Numbered from the stretch's first letter, positions 17,650 through 26,676 are shown. The stretch: 64,000 nt of DNA from Sinomonas atrocyanea (GCF_030811715.1 NZ_JAUSRH010000001.1:531160-595159), one strand, 5' to 3'. Program-made: numbers and translations. Notes: generated by a model from the sequence alone, not told the origin.

Positions 17650-18650
17650 CAGGCCCCCCACCGCAGGGCGGGTGTGTGCACCGGAGCGTCCCAGAGCTCC
17701 GTGAGCTCGTCGTCGAGCCGCAGGACGGTGACGGAGCAGCCCTGCATCTCGAGCGAGGTGATGTAGTTGCCCACGAGGCTCCGCTCGATCGTGATGCCCC
17801 GGTCGGCCAGCAGCTGCGCGGCCCGGCGGTACACGATGTACAGCTCGGACAGCGGGGTGCCGCCCATGCCGTTGACGAACAGGAGCGCCTTCTCGCCCGA
17901 GCCGATCCCGAGGTCCTCGACCACGGGGGTGAGCAGGTGCTCGGTGAGCGCGTCGGCGGGTTCGAGGCCCACGCGGTGGCGTCCCGGCTCGCCGTGGATG
18001 CCGATCCCGATCTCGATCTCGTCCTCGGCCAGCTCGAAGCTCGGCTTGCCCGCGTGGGGGACGGTGCACGGGGTGAGGGCGAGCCCCATCGAGCGCACGT
18101 TGGCCACGACCCGGTTGCCCACGGCCTCAACGGCGTCGAGCGAGTCCCCGCGCTCCGCCGCCGCACCGGCGATCTTCTCCACCAGGACCGTGCCGGCCAC
18201 GCCGCGCCGCCCTGCCGTGTAGAGGGAGTCCTCGACCGCCACGTCGTCGTTGACGAGCACGGTGCGGACCTCGATGCCCTCGGCGGCGCACATCTCGCCC
18301 GCGGTCTCGAAGTTGAGGACGTCACCCGTGTAGTTCTTCACGATGTGCACGACGCCGGCCCCGCCGTCCGCGGCCTGGGTCGCCGGGATGATCGCATCGG
18401 GGGTGGGCGACGTGAAGACCGCACCGGGGACCGCGGCATCGAGCATCCCGCGGCCCACGTAGCCGCCGTGGAGCGGCTCGTGGCCGCTGCCGCCACCGGA
18501 GACGAGCCCGACCTTGCCCTGCACGGCACCGCCTGCCCGGCTGATGAAGATCGGATCGGTGTGGACGGCGACGAGGTCCGCGTGGGCCAGGCCGAAGCCC
18601 TCCACCGATTCGTCGACCACCTTCTGCGGATCGTTGATGAGCTTCTTCAT
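17649..18650 (-). CDS. dhaK: Dihydroxyacetone kinase substrate-binding subunit DhaK
   Basis: A 333-aa subunit that binds dihydroxyacetone covalently as a hemiaminal. The substrate His is in GIHGEPG (His219) and the general-base region is [15 protein letters not shown] (His57). Length matches E. coli DhaK (about 356). The ATG ([12 protein letters not shown]) has AAGGAG at ideal spacing; an open frame upstream is not coding-like. First gene of dhaKLM. The product dihydroxyacetone phosphate enters glycolysis. No DhaR/DhaS regulator is seen next to it. Confidence 0.96.
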   Translation of the reverse strand: MKKLINDPQKVVDESVEGFGLAHADLVAVHTDPIFISRAGGAVQGKVGLVSGGGSGHEPLHGGYVGRGMLDAAVPGAVFTSPTPDAIIPATQAADGGAGVVHIVKNYTGDVLNFETAGEMCAAEGIEVRTVLVNDDVAVEDSLYTAGRRGVAGTVLVEKIAGAAAERGDSLDAVEAVGNRVVANVRSMGLALTPCTVPHAGKPSFELAEDEIEIGIGIHGEPGRHRVGLEPADALTEHLLTPVVEDLGIGSGEKALLFVNGMGGTPLSELYIVYRRAAQLLADRGITIERSLVGNYITSLEMQGCSVTVLRLDDELTELWDAPVHTPALRWGA

Positions 18651-18737
18651 GGCGCGCTCCTTCGCACGGTTTTCGCACGGTGTCCCGGGTGTGCTTCGGA
18701 GCGTACCGCCCGCTGGCGTGCTTTGGACAGTGCGCAC

Positions 18738-18776
18738 GACGGCGCCCTGCGCACCTTCCGTGCGGGGGGCGCCGTC
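18738..18776 (-). terminator. Terminator of the 88-aa gene
   Basis: 17-bp arms (18738-18754 and 18760-18776, starting GACGGCGCCC) with two mismatches and a 5-nt loop lie 29 nt past the stop of the minus-strand small gene and upstream of dhaK. Confidence 0.6.
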
Positions 18777-18804
18777 CCTGCGTGCCACTCGGGGAGGGGA
18801 AGGA

Positions 18805-19071
18805 TCAGCCGGGGCTTTCGGCCTGGCCGGGACGGAGGCTCTCGCCGGTGACGGGATCCTGCTGCTCTCCGGCGCGTTCCTCCGAGGCCGTCGCCTGATC
18901 CGGCCTGCCCTCCTGCCCTTCCTCGCCGCCCTGGGACGGCTTTCCCTGCTGGGCGTGGCTGGCCTGCTCGCCCGGCTTCTGGCCCAGCTCCTGCTCCGGG
19001 CTCGGCTCGCCGTATCCGCCGCCCCCGCCGGTCTCTGTGGTCTCCGGCTTCTCCGGGTTCTGGCTGCTCAT
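18805..19071 (-). CDS. Low-complexity hydrophilic protein, 88 aa
   Basis: A small, very polar protein built mainly of Gly, Glu, Gln, Pro and Ser ([25 protein letters not shown]...). It has no Cys, almost no hydrophobic core and is probably disordered. The ATG has an excellent GAGGAGGAC ribosome site and the stop is followed by a terminator, so it looks like a real monocistronic gene. Such proteins in actinobacteria are often stress- or desiccation-linked, but nothing in the sequence proves that here. No function is assigned. Confidence 0.65.
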   Translation of the reverse strand: MSSQNPEKPETTETGGGGGYGEPSPEQELGQKPGEQASHAQQGKPSQGGEEGQEGRPDQATASEERAGEQQDPVTGESLRPGQAESPG

Positions 19072-19169
19072 CGAGTCCTCCTCTTGCCCTGGTGCGTGTC
19101 TTCCGGTCGCCGGGACACTGCCCCCTGCCGGCCGCGGCGAAACAGACCCGTGGGTGCCTCCGCCCCGGC

Positions 19170-20501
19170 TCAGCGGACGAGCAGGCCCTCGGGGTCGAGC
19201 TCTGCGCGGGCGGCCGCGAGCCGCGCCGCGACCGTGGCGGACCATGCCGGCGTGAGGTCGCTGCGGTCGCCGAGGAAGTTCCTCGGGCAGCGGCCGTTGC
19301 CGAAGGGTGCCATGGCGGCCAGGATGTCCGCGATGGCGCCCGGGACCGCCTCGGCGATCGGGGGCGCGAGGACCCCCACCACGTGCAGCGCGTAGGCGAG
19401 GCCGTGCGCCGACGCCGTGCGCGCGTCGTCGGACGTCATGGCGCCGCCGAGGAGCCGGAAGTCGACGAGCGGAAGGATGCACTCGGCGTCCGGCCCGGCG
19501 ACGGCGAGGACGGCCCGGATGGCTGCCTCGTCGAGGTCCACGACACCCGCACCGCCGGCGAGGAACGGCATCGGCTGGTCGGGGTCGGAGTAGACCCGGT
19601 CGACCTCGGCGTAGGGCAGGTCGTCGACGAGGTCCAGCAGCACCGGGGCCGCAGCCCGCATGGGTGCGAGCGCACGCTCACCGCCGCGGCCCACATGGGC
19701 GAAGTTCACGTGGACGGTGAGCCTGCCCGCCAGCTCCCGCGGCACCTCCGGCGAATCCGGGGCGCGGAGGAAGCGGATGGCCGAGTTGGAGGCGTCGGAA
19801 AGCGTGGGCGCCCAGGCCGCGAAGGCCCGCAGCACGTCCTCCGCGTGGCGGCCCTCGAACACGAGCGCGCCGCCGTAGACGAGGGCCACGGGGTACAGGC
19901 GGAAGGTCATGCCGGTGACGACGGCGAGGCCGGGGCCGCCGCCGCACAGGAGATCGAACAGCTCGGGCTCCTGGGTGCGGCTCACCGTGCGCGCATCGCC
20001 GTCGAGCGTCACGATGTCGAGGCTGAGGACCGAATCGGCCGCGAAGCCGTAGGTGCGGCCCAGGACCGGGAGGCCGCCGCCTAGCGTGTAGCCGACGACG
20101 CCCACGTCCGAGCTCGAGCCGTTGAGCGGCGCGAGGCCGTGCTCCGCGGCGGCGTCGATGACCTCGCGCCAGCGGGCGCCGGCTCCCACGGTGGCCGTCC
20201 GCGCCGCGGGATCGACCGAGACCGAGCGCAGGTGCTTGGTGCTGACCAGCACACCGCCCGGGATTCCTCGCTCTGCGCCGTGGCCGGTGGCCTGGACGGC
20301 CACCTTCACCGAGTTCAGCGATGCCCAGCGCACGGTGGCGACCACATCCGCGGCGTCGGCGGCCGCGACCACGACGTCGGGCCGGTGCGTCACGGCCGCG
20401 TTGAAGGCCTCGGCCTCGTCGGCGAAGCGCGGATCGCGCGGGTCGAGCACCTCACCGCGCACGAGGTCCTGCAGGGTGATGAAGTCGAGCTGGATGGTCA
20501 T
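19170..20501 (-). CDS. FAD-binding oxidoreductase (PCMH/BBE type)
   Basis: A 443-aa flavoprotein of the vanillyl-alcohol-oxidase/berberine-bridge superfamily. The PCMH FAD domain covers about residues 30-200: RPDVVVAAADAADVVATVRWA, the His-containing turn ATGHGAERG (possible flavin attachment), and VGYTLGGGLPVLGRTYGFAADSV. The C-terminus PRNFLGDRSDLTPAW resembles the BBE tail. No signal peptide, so probably cytosolic. The ATG (MTIQLDFITL) was chosen; the frame is open further but non-coding. Substrate unknown. It lies downstream of clpC on the same strand, separated by a strong terminator. Confidence 0.85.
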   Translation of the reverse strand: MTIQLDFITLQDLVRGEVLDPRDPRFADEAEAFNAAVTHRPDVVVAAADAADVVATVRWASLNSVKVAVQATGHGAERGIPGGVLVSTKHLRSVSVDPAARTATVGAGARWREVIDAAAEHGLAPLNGSSSDVGVVGYTLGGGLPVLGRTYGFAADSVLSLDIVTLDGDARTVSRTQEPELFDLLCGGGPGLAVVTGMTFRLYPVALVYGGALVFEGRHAEDVLRAFAAWAPTLSDASNSAIRFLRAPDSPEVPRELAGRLTVHVNFAHVGRGGERALAPMRAAAPVLLDLVDDLPYAEVDRVYSDPDQPMPFLAGGAGVVDLDEAAIRAVLAVAGPDAECILPLVDFRLLGGAMTSDDARTASAHGLAYALHVVGVLAPPIAEAVPGAIADILAAMAPFGNGRCPRNFLGDRSDLTPAWSATVAARLAAARAELDPEGLLVR

Positions 20502-20636
20502 GGTGTCTCTCTGGTGGAAATCGGGGGCGATGGTTTCCGAGACCACGAAAGACGTTACGCGCGGGATGAGGGTTTGTCTAGCGATTGGATTTATTCGATC
20601 GCCGGGACCCTGCCCGGCTTGCCCGGAGACGCGGAA

Positions 20637-20667
20637 CGGCCCCCCACCTCGAGGAGGTGGGGGGCCG
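20637..20667 (-). terminator. clpC terminator
   Basis: A perfect 14-bp stem (CGGCCCCCCACCTC at 20637-20650 and its complement at 20654-20667) with loop GAG begins 50 nt after the minus-strand clpC stop. Confidence 0.75.
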
Positions 20668-20716
20668 CCGTCGTCCATCGGATCCGGCCTCGCGGGCCGA
20701 CCGTCAGGACCGGTCG

Positions 20717-23236
20717 CTAGGCGCCGAGCTCCTTGCCGCCGCCCTTGCCCAGGGAGACGACCTCGGGGACCTCCGGGCGCGGGGTGCCGGTGAAGGTGAA
20801 CTTCGCCGCGTCACCCTCGCCCTCGACGTCGACCACCACGATGTCACCCGCGGAGAGGTCGCCGAAGAGGATCTTCTCCGACAGCTGGTCCTCGATCTCG
20901 GACTGGATCGTGCGGCGCAGCGGGCGGGCACCCATCGCCGGGTCGTAGCCGCGCGTGGCGAGCAGGACCTTGGCGGCCTGGGTGAGCTCGATGCCCATGT
21001 CCTTGTCCTTGAGGCGCTTCTCGAGGCGGACGACCATGAGGTCGACGATCTCGATGATCTCCTCCTGCGTCAGCTGCGGGAACACCACGACGTCGTCGAC
21101 GCGGTTGAGGAACTCGGGCCGGAAGTGCTGCTTGAGCTCCTCCGTCACGCGGGCCTTCATCCGCTCGTACCCGGTCTTGGTGTCCGTGCCGGACTGGAAG
21201 CCCGTCATGACGCCCTTGGAGATGTCCCGCGAGCCGAGGTTCGTGGTCATGATGATCACAGTGTTCTTGAAGTCCACCACGCGGCCCTGGGAGTCCGTGA
21301 GGCGGCCGTCCTCGAGGATCTGCAGGAGCGAGTTGAACAGGTCCGCGTGGGCCTTCTCCACCTCGTCGAACAGCACCACGGAGAACGGGCGGCGGCGGAC
21401 CTTCTCGGTGAGCTGGCCGCCCTCCTCGTAGCCCACGTACCCGGGAGGGGCACCGAAGAGCCGCGAGACGGTGTGCTTCTCGGAGAACTCGGACATGTCC
21501 AGCGTGATGAGCGCGTCCTCCTCGCCGAAGAGGAACTCGGCGAGCGCCTTGGCGAGCTCGGTCTTGCCGACGCCGGTCGGGCCGGCGAAGATGAACGACC
21601 CGCCGGGACGCTTCGGATCCTTCAGGCCCGCACGCGTGCGTCGGATCGAGCGGGAGAGCGCCTTGATGGCGTCGTCCTGGCCCACCACGCGCCGGTGCAG
21701 CTCCTCCTCCATGTGGAGCAGGCGGGTCGACTCCTCCTCGGTGAGCTTGAACACCGGGATGCCCGTCGAGTTCGCGAGGACCTCGGCGATCAGGTCCTCG
21801 TCCACCTCAGCCACGCCGTCCATGTCGCCCGACTTCCAGGCGCGCTCACGCTCGGCCCGCTCGGCGATGAGCTTCTGCTCCTTGTCGCGCAGCGACGCGG
21901 CGCCCTCGAAGTCCTGCGCGTCGATCGCGGACTCCTTCTCGAGCTTGAGCCCGGCGATGCGCTCGTCCAGGGCCTTGAGCTCCGGCGGCGCCGTCATCCG
22001 GCGGATGCGCAGGCGCGCGCCGGCCTCGTCGATCAGGTCGATCGCCTTGTCCGGCAGGAACCGGTCGGAGATGTAGCGCTCGGCGAGGTTGGCCGCCGCG
22101 GCGAGGGCCCCGTCGGTGATGGTCACCCGGTGGTGCGCCTCGTAGCGGTCCCGAAGGCCCTTGAGGATCTCGATCGCAAGCGCGACGGACGGCTCGGAGA
22201 CCTGGATCGGCTGGAAGCGGCGCTCGAGCGCTGCGTCCTTCTCGATGTGCTTGCGGTACTCGTCCAGCGTGGTCGCACCGATGGTCTGCAGCTCGCCGCG
22301 CGCGAGCATCGGCTTGAGGATGCTCGCGGCGTCGATCGCGCCCTCCGCGGCGCCCGCCCCGACGAGGGTGTGGATCTCGTCGATGAACAGGATGATGTCG
22401 CCGCGGGTGCGGATCTCCTTGAGGACCTTCTTCAGGCGCTCCTCGAAGTCGCCGCGGTAGCGGGAGCCGGCCACGAGGGAGCCGAGGTCGAGGGTGTAGA
22501 GCTGCTTGTCCTTGATCGTCTCCGGCACGTCGCCGCGCACGATCGCCTGGGCAAGGCCCTCGACGACGGCGGTCTTGCCGACGCCGGGCTCGCCGATGAG
22601 GACGGGGTTGTTCTTGGTGCGGCGCGAGAGGACCTGCATGACGCGTTCCATCTCGTGCTCGCGCCCGATCACCGGGTCCAGCTTGTTCTCGCGCGCGGCC
22701 TGGGTCAGGTTGCGGCCGAACTGGTCCAGGACCACAGAGCCAGCGGGTGTGCCCTCGGGCTGGCCCGAGCTCGAGCCGGTGGCAGCCGTCTCCTTGCCCT
22801 GGTAACCGGACAGGAGCTGGATCACCTGCTGGCGCACGCGGTTGAGGTCGGCGCCGAGCTTGACCAGCACCTGGGCGGCGACGCCCTCGCCCTCGCGGAT
22901 GAGGCCGAGGAGGATGTGCTCGGTGCCGATGTAGTTGTGGCCGAGCTGGAGCGCCTCGCGGAGCGACAGCTCGAGGACCTTCTTGGCACGCGGCGTGAAC
23001 GGGATGTGCCCGCTCGGGGCCTGCTGGCCCTGGCCGATGATCTCCTGCACCTGCTCGCGGACGCCGTCGAGCGAGATGCTGAGGGACTCGAGAGCCTTGG
23101 CCGCGACCCCTTCGCCCTCGTGGATCAGCCCCAGGAGGATGTGCTCGGTCCCGATGTAGTTGTGGTTGAGCATGCGGGCCTCTTCTTGGGCCAGCACCAC
23201 CACGCGGCGGGCGCGGTCTGTGAATCTCTCGAACAT
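20717..23236 (-). CDS. clpC: Clp protease ATPase subunit ClpC
   Basis: An 839-aa HSP100 unfoldase that feeds substrates to ClpP. Order: two N-terminal Clp repeats ([15 protein letters not shown] and [15 protein letters not shown]), AAA1 with Walker [13 protein letters not shown] and Walker B VFLFIDEIH-like [10 protein letters not shown], a UVR/coiled-coil middle domain ([25 protein letters not shown]), then AAA2 with [14 protein letters not shown] and the C-terminal domain. The ATG ([13 protein letters not shown]) has GGGGAG upstream; the longer frame is not coding. A ClgR-like palindrome lies about 80 nt upstream. Essential in mycobacteria (clpC1). Confidence 0.97.
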   Translation of the reverse strand: MFERFTDRARRVVVLAQEEARMLNHNYIGTEHILLGLIHEGEGVAAKALESLSISLDGVREQVQEIIGQGQQAPSGHIPFTPRAKKVLELSLREALQLGHNYIGTEHILLGLIREGEGVAAQVLVKLGADLNRVRQQVIQLLSGYQGKETAATGSSSGQPEGTPAGSVVLDQFGRNLTQAARENKLDPVIGREHEMERVMQVLSRRTKNNPVLIGEPGVGKTAVVEGLAQAIVRGDVPETIKDKQLYTLDLGSLVAGSRYRGDFEERLKKVLKEIRTRGDIILFIDEIHTLVGAGAAEGAIDAASILKPMLARGELQTIGATTLDEYRKHIEKDAALERRFQPIQVSEPSVALAIEILKGLRDRYEAHHRVTITDGALAAAANLAERYISDRFLPDKAIDLIDEAGARLRIRRMTAPPELKALDERIAGLKLEKESAIDAQDFEGAASLRDKEQKLIAERAERERAWKSGDMDGVAEVDEDLIAEVLANSTGIPVFKLTEEESTRLLHMEEELHRRVVGQDDAIKALSRSIRRTRAGLKDPKRPGGSFIFAGPTGVGKTELAKALAEFLFGEEDALITLDMSEFSEKHTVSRLFGAPPGYVGYEEGGQLTEKVRRRPFSVVLFDEVEKAHADLFNSLLQILEDGRLTDSQGRVVDFKNTVIIMTTNLGSRDISKGVMTGFQSGTDTKTGYERMKARVTEELKQHFRPEFLNRVDDVVVFPQLTQEEIIEIVDLMVVRLEKRLKDKDMGIELTQAAKVLLATRGYDPAMGARPLRRTIQSEIEDQLSEKILFGDLSAGDIVVVDVEGEGDAAKFTFTGTPRPEVPEVVSLGKGGGKELGA

Positions 23237-23312
23237 TGCTCGGACTCCCCGGTTTAGCTTGGGTGCACTGCGTAGTTCGATGCTACGTGCCGGTGGCCCT
23301 GCCGGTAGGGCT

Positions 23313-23330
23313 GTTCGCCACAGGGTGAAC
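23313..23330 (-). promoter_or_regulatory. ClgR-like operator upstream of clpC
   Basis: An 18-bp palindrome; on the minus strand GTTCACC-CTGT-GGCGAAC. It matches the known actinobacterial ClgR pattern (SWWCGCY-N4-RGCGWWS) with one mismatch. Its centre is about 48 nt upstream of the start expected from the -10-like TAGCAT, a usual position for an activator. Confidence 0.5.
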
Positions 23331-23502
23331 GTCCCACTGCCGGGTGGGCCCATGAGCAGGCGCTCCTAGCATGGCCCCTGCCAGGAGCGCAGTCACTGCC
23401 GACATCCTGATCCGCCGCGCTCGTCGTGAACCCCGTCCTTCTCGGACCGCGGCACGAGCATTGGAATAGGCATTCCAAATGGTGGTTATGCGCCCGAAAA
23501 CA

Positions 23503-23533
23503 GGAATTCCCGGTGCGATGCACCGGGAATTCC
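23503..23533 (-). terminator. lsr2 rho-independent terminator
   Basis: A perfect 14-bp stem (GGAATTCCCGGTGC / GCACCGGGAATTCC, loop GAT) starts 44 nt past the minus-strand lsr2 stop. On that strand it is followed by CTGTTTTCGG, giving a short U-tract. Confidence 0.8.
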
Positions 23534-23576
23534 CGTTGGCCCTCTTCATGGGCCTTCTCTGAATATCCGGAAGGGA

Positions 23577-23915
23577 TCAGCCGTTGGCCTGGCGATAGGC
23601 CTCCTGGATCTCCTGCTGAATCCGCCCGCGGGCATTCACGTTGTACCCGTTGTCACGGGCCCACTGCCGGATCTTCGCGGAGTCCGAATTGCGGGACCCC
23701 GAGGAGGCCGCACGGGCCTTCGGGGCGGCGCCAGTGCGTGCCGCCGCCTTGCGGCCTGCCGAGATGTACTGTGCCAGCGCGCTGCGCAGCTTCTCGGCGT
23801 TGGCCGAGGAGAGGTCGATTTCGTAATTCGACCCATCGAGGCTGAAGCGGACGGTCTCGTCAGCCTTGCCGCCGTCGATGTCATCCTCGAGGATGATCTG
23901 GACCTTCTGTGCCAT
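23577..23915 (-). CDS. lsr2: Nucleoid-associated protein Lsr2
   Basis: A 112-aa actinobacterial H-NS-like protein that bridges AT-rich DNA and silences foreign genes. The N-terminal dimerisation domain begins MAQKVQIILEDDIDGG, continues with DETVRFSLDGSNYEIDLS, then a basic linker (SAGRKAAARTGAAPKARAASSG). The C-terminal DNA-binding domain is IRQWARDNGYNVNARGRIQQEIQEAYRQA, including the RGR AT-minor-groove clamp. Length is standard. Between lysS operon and clpC as in mycobacteria, with its own promoter and terminator. Confidence 0.98.
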   Translation of the reverse strand: MAQKVQIILEDDIDGGKADETVRFSLDGSNYEIDLSSANAEKLRSALAQYISAGRKAAARTGAAPKARAASSGSRNSDSAKIRQWARDNGYNVNARGRIQQEIQEAYRQANG

Positions 23916-24017
23916 CTTGGGCTCTCTTCTCTGTCATCGCCGGGGGGACTCAGCAAATGTGAGTTCAAGCAATCAGCGTCGGGGGCCCCTGAGGCGCCGG
24001 ATCGGCTGAGCAATTAC

Positions 24018-24047
24018 AGTATGAAGGCACAAAAGGCTGCGAGTCAA
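24018..24047 (-). promoter_or_regulatory. Putative lsr2 promoter
   Basis: On the minus strand TTGACT (-35; plus-strand 24042-24047) and CATACT (-10; 24018-24023) are separated by 18 nt, with a start expected about 95 nt upstream of the lsr2 ATG. The -35 lies inside the terminator hairpin of the preceding operon. Confidence 0.45.
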
Positions 24048-24057
24048 AAGGACTCGC
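24039..24057 (-). terminator. lysS operon terminator
   Basis: A perfect 7-bp stem (GCGAGTC / GACTCGC, loop CTTTT on the minus strand) begins 6 nt after the stop of the small membrane gene and is followed by AGCCTTTTG. Confidence 0.6.
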
Positions 24058-24062
24058 GTGCG

Positions 24063-24209
24063 TCAATTCTCGGCACGCTCCTGCGATTCGCGTTCGGCAC
24101 GGGCGAGCGCCTCGCGCTCAGACTTGTCCGCATTGAAGATTGCGCGCATGGCGAACCAGAAAATGAGCCCGACCACCACCGGCGGGAGCAGGGCAAGGAC
24201 GTAATCCAT
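24063..24209 (-). CDS. Small single-span membrane protein after lysS
   Basis: A 48-aa protein: one hydrophobic helix (DYVLALLPPVVVGLIFWFAMRAIF) followed by a charged Lys/Glu/Arg-rich tail (NADKSEREALARAERESQERAEN). The ATG shares one base with the lysS stop codon (TGATG), so it is translated by coupling. M. tuberculosis also has a short gene (Rv3599c) directly after lysS, which supports its reality; the role is unknown. A terminator follows 6 nt later. Confidence 0.8.
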   Translation of the reverse strand: MDYVLALLPPVVVGLIFWFAMRAIFNADKSEREALARAERESQERAEN

Positions 24210-25717
24210 CAGTTGGCCTCTGGCTTCAGAAGGGGGAAGAGGATTGTTTCGCGAATACCCGCCTGGGTGAACAGCATGACCAGGCGGTCGATCCCGAGCC
24301 CGATCCCGCCCATGGGCGGGGCACCGTACTCGAGGGCGCGGAGGAAGTCCTCGTCGAGGGCCATGGCCTCGTCGTCGCCCTCGGCGGCCAGCCGTGACTG
24401 CTCGGTGAGCCGCTCGCGCTGGACCACGGGGTCGATGAGCTCGGAGAACGCGGTGCCACGCTCCATTCCGCCGATGATGAGGTCCCACGCCTCGATGAGG
24501 CGCGGGTCCTCCCGGTGGGGCCGGGCCAGCGGCTGGGCGGAGGGCGGGTAGTCGTAGACGAACGTCGGGTTCAGCAGGGTCGGCTCGACGATCTCGCCGA
24601 ACAGCTCGATCACGGCCTTCTCCTGGGTCCACAGCGGGTCCGTCTTGACGCCGTGCGCGTCGCCGATCTCGAGGAGCCGCTCGAGCGGGGTGTCAGGGGT
24701 GATCTCCTCGCCGACGGCCTCGGACAGGCCCGGGTACACGCCGATCCACTTCCACTCGCCGTCCAGGTCGATCGTGCCCTCCGGCGTCTCGATCCGGCGC
24801 GTGCCCATGACGTCGGCGACGTTGAGGATGATCTCCTTCATGCGCTCCGCCATCGTGAACTGGTCGGCGTACGCCTCGTAGCACTCGAGCGTGGTGAACT
24901 CGGGGCTGTGGGTCGAGTCGACGCCCTCGTTGCGGAACACGCGCCCGATCTCGTAGACGCGCTCGATCCCCCCGACCACAGCCCGCTTGAGGTACAGCTC
25001 GGTGGCGATGCGCAGGGTCATGTCCTGGTCGAAGGCGTTCAGGTGGGTCGCGAACGGGCGGGCCGTCGCGCCGCCGTGGACGAGGTTGAGCATGGGCGTC
25101 TCGACCTCGACGTAGCCGTGGGAGTCGAGGGTGTCGCGCACGCTCTTGGTGATCCTGGAGCGCGTGTACACCATCTGGCGCGCCTCCTCGCGGACCAGGA
25201 GGTCCACGTAGCGCTGGCGGACGCGCGTCTCCTCGTTCAGGCCGGCGTGCAGGGTCGGCAGCGGGCGCAGGGCCTTCGAGGCCATCTGCCAGGACTCGAC
25301 CATGACGGAGAGCTCGCCGCGCCGGGAGGAGATGACCTCGCCGCGGACGAAGACGTGGTCGCCGAGGTCGACGAGGGCCTTCCAGTCCGCGAGTCGCTGC
25401 TCGCCCACGTTCGCGAGGCTGAGCATGGCCTGCAGGCGCGTGCCGTCGCCTTCCTGCAGGGTGGCGAAGCACAGCTTGCCCGTGTTCCGGATGAACACGA
25501 CGCGGCCGGCGACGCCGACCGTCTCCCCCGTGGCGGTGTCCGGCTCGAGCTCCGGGTACTTCGTGCGGACCTCGGCGAGCGAATGCGTGCGCGGCAGCTT
25601 GACCGGGTAGGGCGCCTCACCGTTCGCGAGGAGCTTCTCCCGCTTGTCCCGGCGGATGTGCATCTGCTCGCTGGTGTCGGCGGGCCGGGCCTCGGGTGCG
25701 GGGTTCTGTGCAGTCAC
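24209..25717 (-). CDS. lysS: Lysyl-tRNA synthetase, class II
   Basis: A 502-aa class II enzyme charging tRNA-Lys. The N-terminal OB-fold anticodon domain (TVGVAGRVVFIRNTGKLCFATLQ) precedes the catalytic core with motif 2 (RVFRNEGVDSTHSPEFTTLE) and motif 3 (GIGLGIDRLVMLF). Length is typical. The start is taken as GTG (VTAQNPAPE) because the three codons above begin with TTG; neither has a strong ribosome site. First gene of a two-gene operon. A tRNA-Lys gene lies at the other end of the window. Confidence 0.95.
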   Translation of the reverse strand: MTAQNPAPEARPADTSEQMHIRRDKREKLLANGEAPYPVKLPRTHSLAEVRTKYPELEPDTATGETVGVAGRVVFIRNTGKLCFATLQEGDGTRLQAMLSLANVGEQRLADWKALVDLGDHVFVRGEVISSRRGELSVMVESWQMASKALRPLPTLHAGLNEETRVRQRYVDLLVREEARQMVYTRSRITKSVRDTLDSHGYVEVETPMLNLVHGGATARPFATHLNAFDQDMTLRIATELYLKRAVVGGIERVYEIGRVFRNEGVDSTHSPEFTTLECYEAYADQFTMAERMKEIILNVADVMGTRRIETPEGTIDLDGEWKWIGVYPGLSEAVGEEITPDTPLERLLEIGDAHGVKTDPLWTQEKAVIELFGEIVEPTLLNPTFVYDYPPSAQPLARPHREDPRLIEAWDLIIGGMERGTAFSELIDPVVQRERLTEQSRLAAEGDDEAMALDEDFLRALEYGAPPMGGIGLGIDRLVMLFTQAGIRETILFPLLKPEAN

Positions 25718-25815
25718 AGCATTCAATTCTAGGCCAGCCGCCTGTGAGCTCCGGCGGGGCCCTCGGGCGGGCGCGCACGCCCTGTGGTGGATGGGGCTGC
25801 TGCGGCGATAGCGGC

Positions 25816-25821
25816 TAGGCT
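25816..25821 (+). promoter_or_regulatory. Leaderless-type -10 (TAGGCT)
   Basis: TAGGCT, then 6 nt, then the ATG of the alpha/beta-hydrolase gene. This places transcription start at or within a base or two of the start codon. Confidence 0.45.
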
Positions 25822-25827
25822 CTGTGC

Positions 25828-26676
25828 ATGGGTGTACTGCAGCTGACCTCGTCCACCGTGGCCACCAAGGACGGCGCTTCCCTCGAGCTCTTCACCGCCC
25901 CCGAAGGCGGGATGACCGCACGGGGAGGCGTCGTCGTCGTCCACGGATCGATGGTGACCGCCGAGCTGTACAAGGACCTCGCGGTCCGCCTCGCCGAGGA
26001 GCTCCACGTGCCCGTCCACGTGTACAACCGCCGGGGCCGCGGCGCCTCCTCCCCGCAGCCGGCGGACTACTCGCTGGCCACCGAGATCTCGGACCTGGCC
26101 GCCGTCCTCGCCCACACCGGCAGCGACGCCGTGTTCGGCCACAACTACGGCGGGTGCATCGCGCTGCACGCCGGACGCGAGCTGCAGATCGGGCAGATCG
26201 CCGTCTACGACCCCATCATCTCCTTCGAGGGCAGCATCAAGGCCGCCTGGATGCCGGAGTTCGAGGAGGCGCTGCGGGCCAAGGACGAGGAGAAGGCCCT
26301 CGCCGTGCTCCTGCGCGGGCTGCAGACGGCCGGGCCGATCTCCAAGCTCCCCCTGCCGATCCTCACCGTGCTCAACCGGATCGGCAGCCGGACACCGCTC
26401 GGGAAGGAGCTCTCGAGGCTCCTTCCGACCGGTCCCGCCGAGATCCGGGCGGTCGTCGCAGCCGACGCCGAGGCCAAGGGCTTCGACGAGCTGCCCCTCG
26501 AGACGCTCTTCCTCGTGGGCGGCGCGAGCCCCGAGTACTTCGCCGAAGCGGCCCAGAAGCTCGACGGCGTGCTGCCGGCCTCGGACATCGCGATCCTGCC
26601 CAAGCTCGCGCACGACGCCCCGACCCGCGCCGCGAAGCCGCTCGTCGATCGGCTCGCGGAGTTCTTCGCCAGCTGA
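25828..26676 (+). CDS. Alpha/beta-hydrolase fold protein with Asn at the nucleophile position
   Basis: A 282-aa alpha/beta-hydrolase fold protein. It has the HG oxyanion-loop start (VVVVHGSMVTAE), the NRRGRGASSP turn after strand 4, and a nucleophile elbow reading GHNYGG, where position 106 is Asn (codon AAC) in place of the usual Ser. The C-terminal His is present (PKLAHDAPT). Without Ser, ordinary esterase chemistry is unlikely; it may bind a ligand or use a different mechanism. Monocistronic, leaderless-type promoter. In mycobacteria the space between lysS and panC holds coaX and panD; here this gene occupies it. Confidence 0.85.
   Translation: MGVLQLTSSTVATKDGASLELFTAPEGGMTARGGVVVVHGSMVTAELYKDLAVRLAEELHVPVHVYNRRGRGASSPQPADYSLATEISDLAAVLAHTGSDAVFGHNYGGCIALHAGRELQIGQIAVYDPIISFEGSIKAAWMPEFEEALRAKDEEKALAVLLRGLQTAGPISKLPLPILTVLNRIGSRTPLGKELSRLLPTGPAEIRAVVAADAEAKGFDELPLETLFLVGGASPEYFAEAAQKLDGVLPASDIAILPKLAHDAPTRAAKPLVDRLAEFFAS

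Larger units (their letters stand above)
23237..23576. other. clpC leader, ClgR-like box and lsr2 terminator
   Basis: No gene in this gap. From clpC outward on the minus strand: ribosome site, a -10-like TAGCAT (23280-23285), the ClgR-like palindrome (23313-23330), an isolated perfect inverted repeat TTGGAAT-AGGC-ATTCCAA (23461-23478) of unknown role, and the lsr2 terminator (23503-23533). Confidence 0.6.

Noticed and set aside
18651..18788. N-terminal extension of dhaK
   Set aside because: The extension overlaps the terminator hairpin of the neighbouring gene, while the internal ATG has AAGGAG at ideal spacing.
20585..23257. 890-residue open frame opposite clpC
   Set aside because: Exact antisense of clpC; composition (LDLVQ/GHVLVEL-type strings) is that of reverse-complemented coding sequence.
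24209..25726. TTG start for lysS at 25726
   Set aside because: The GTG three codons downstream is a better start codon and gives a normal N-terminus; neither has a clear ribosome site, so this remains slightly open.
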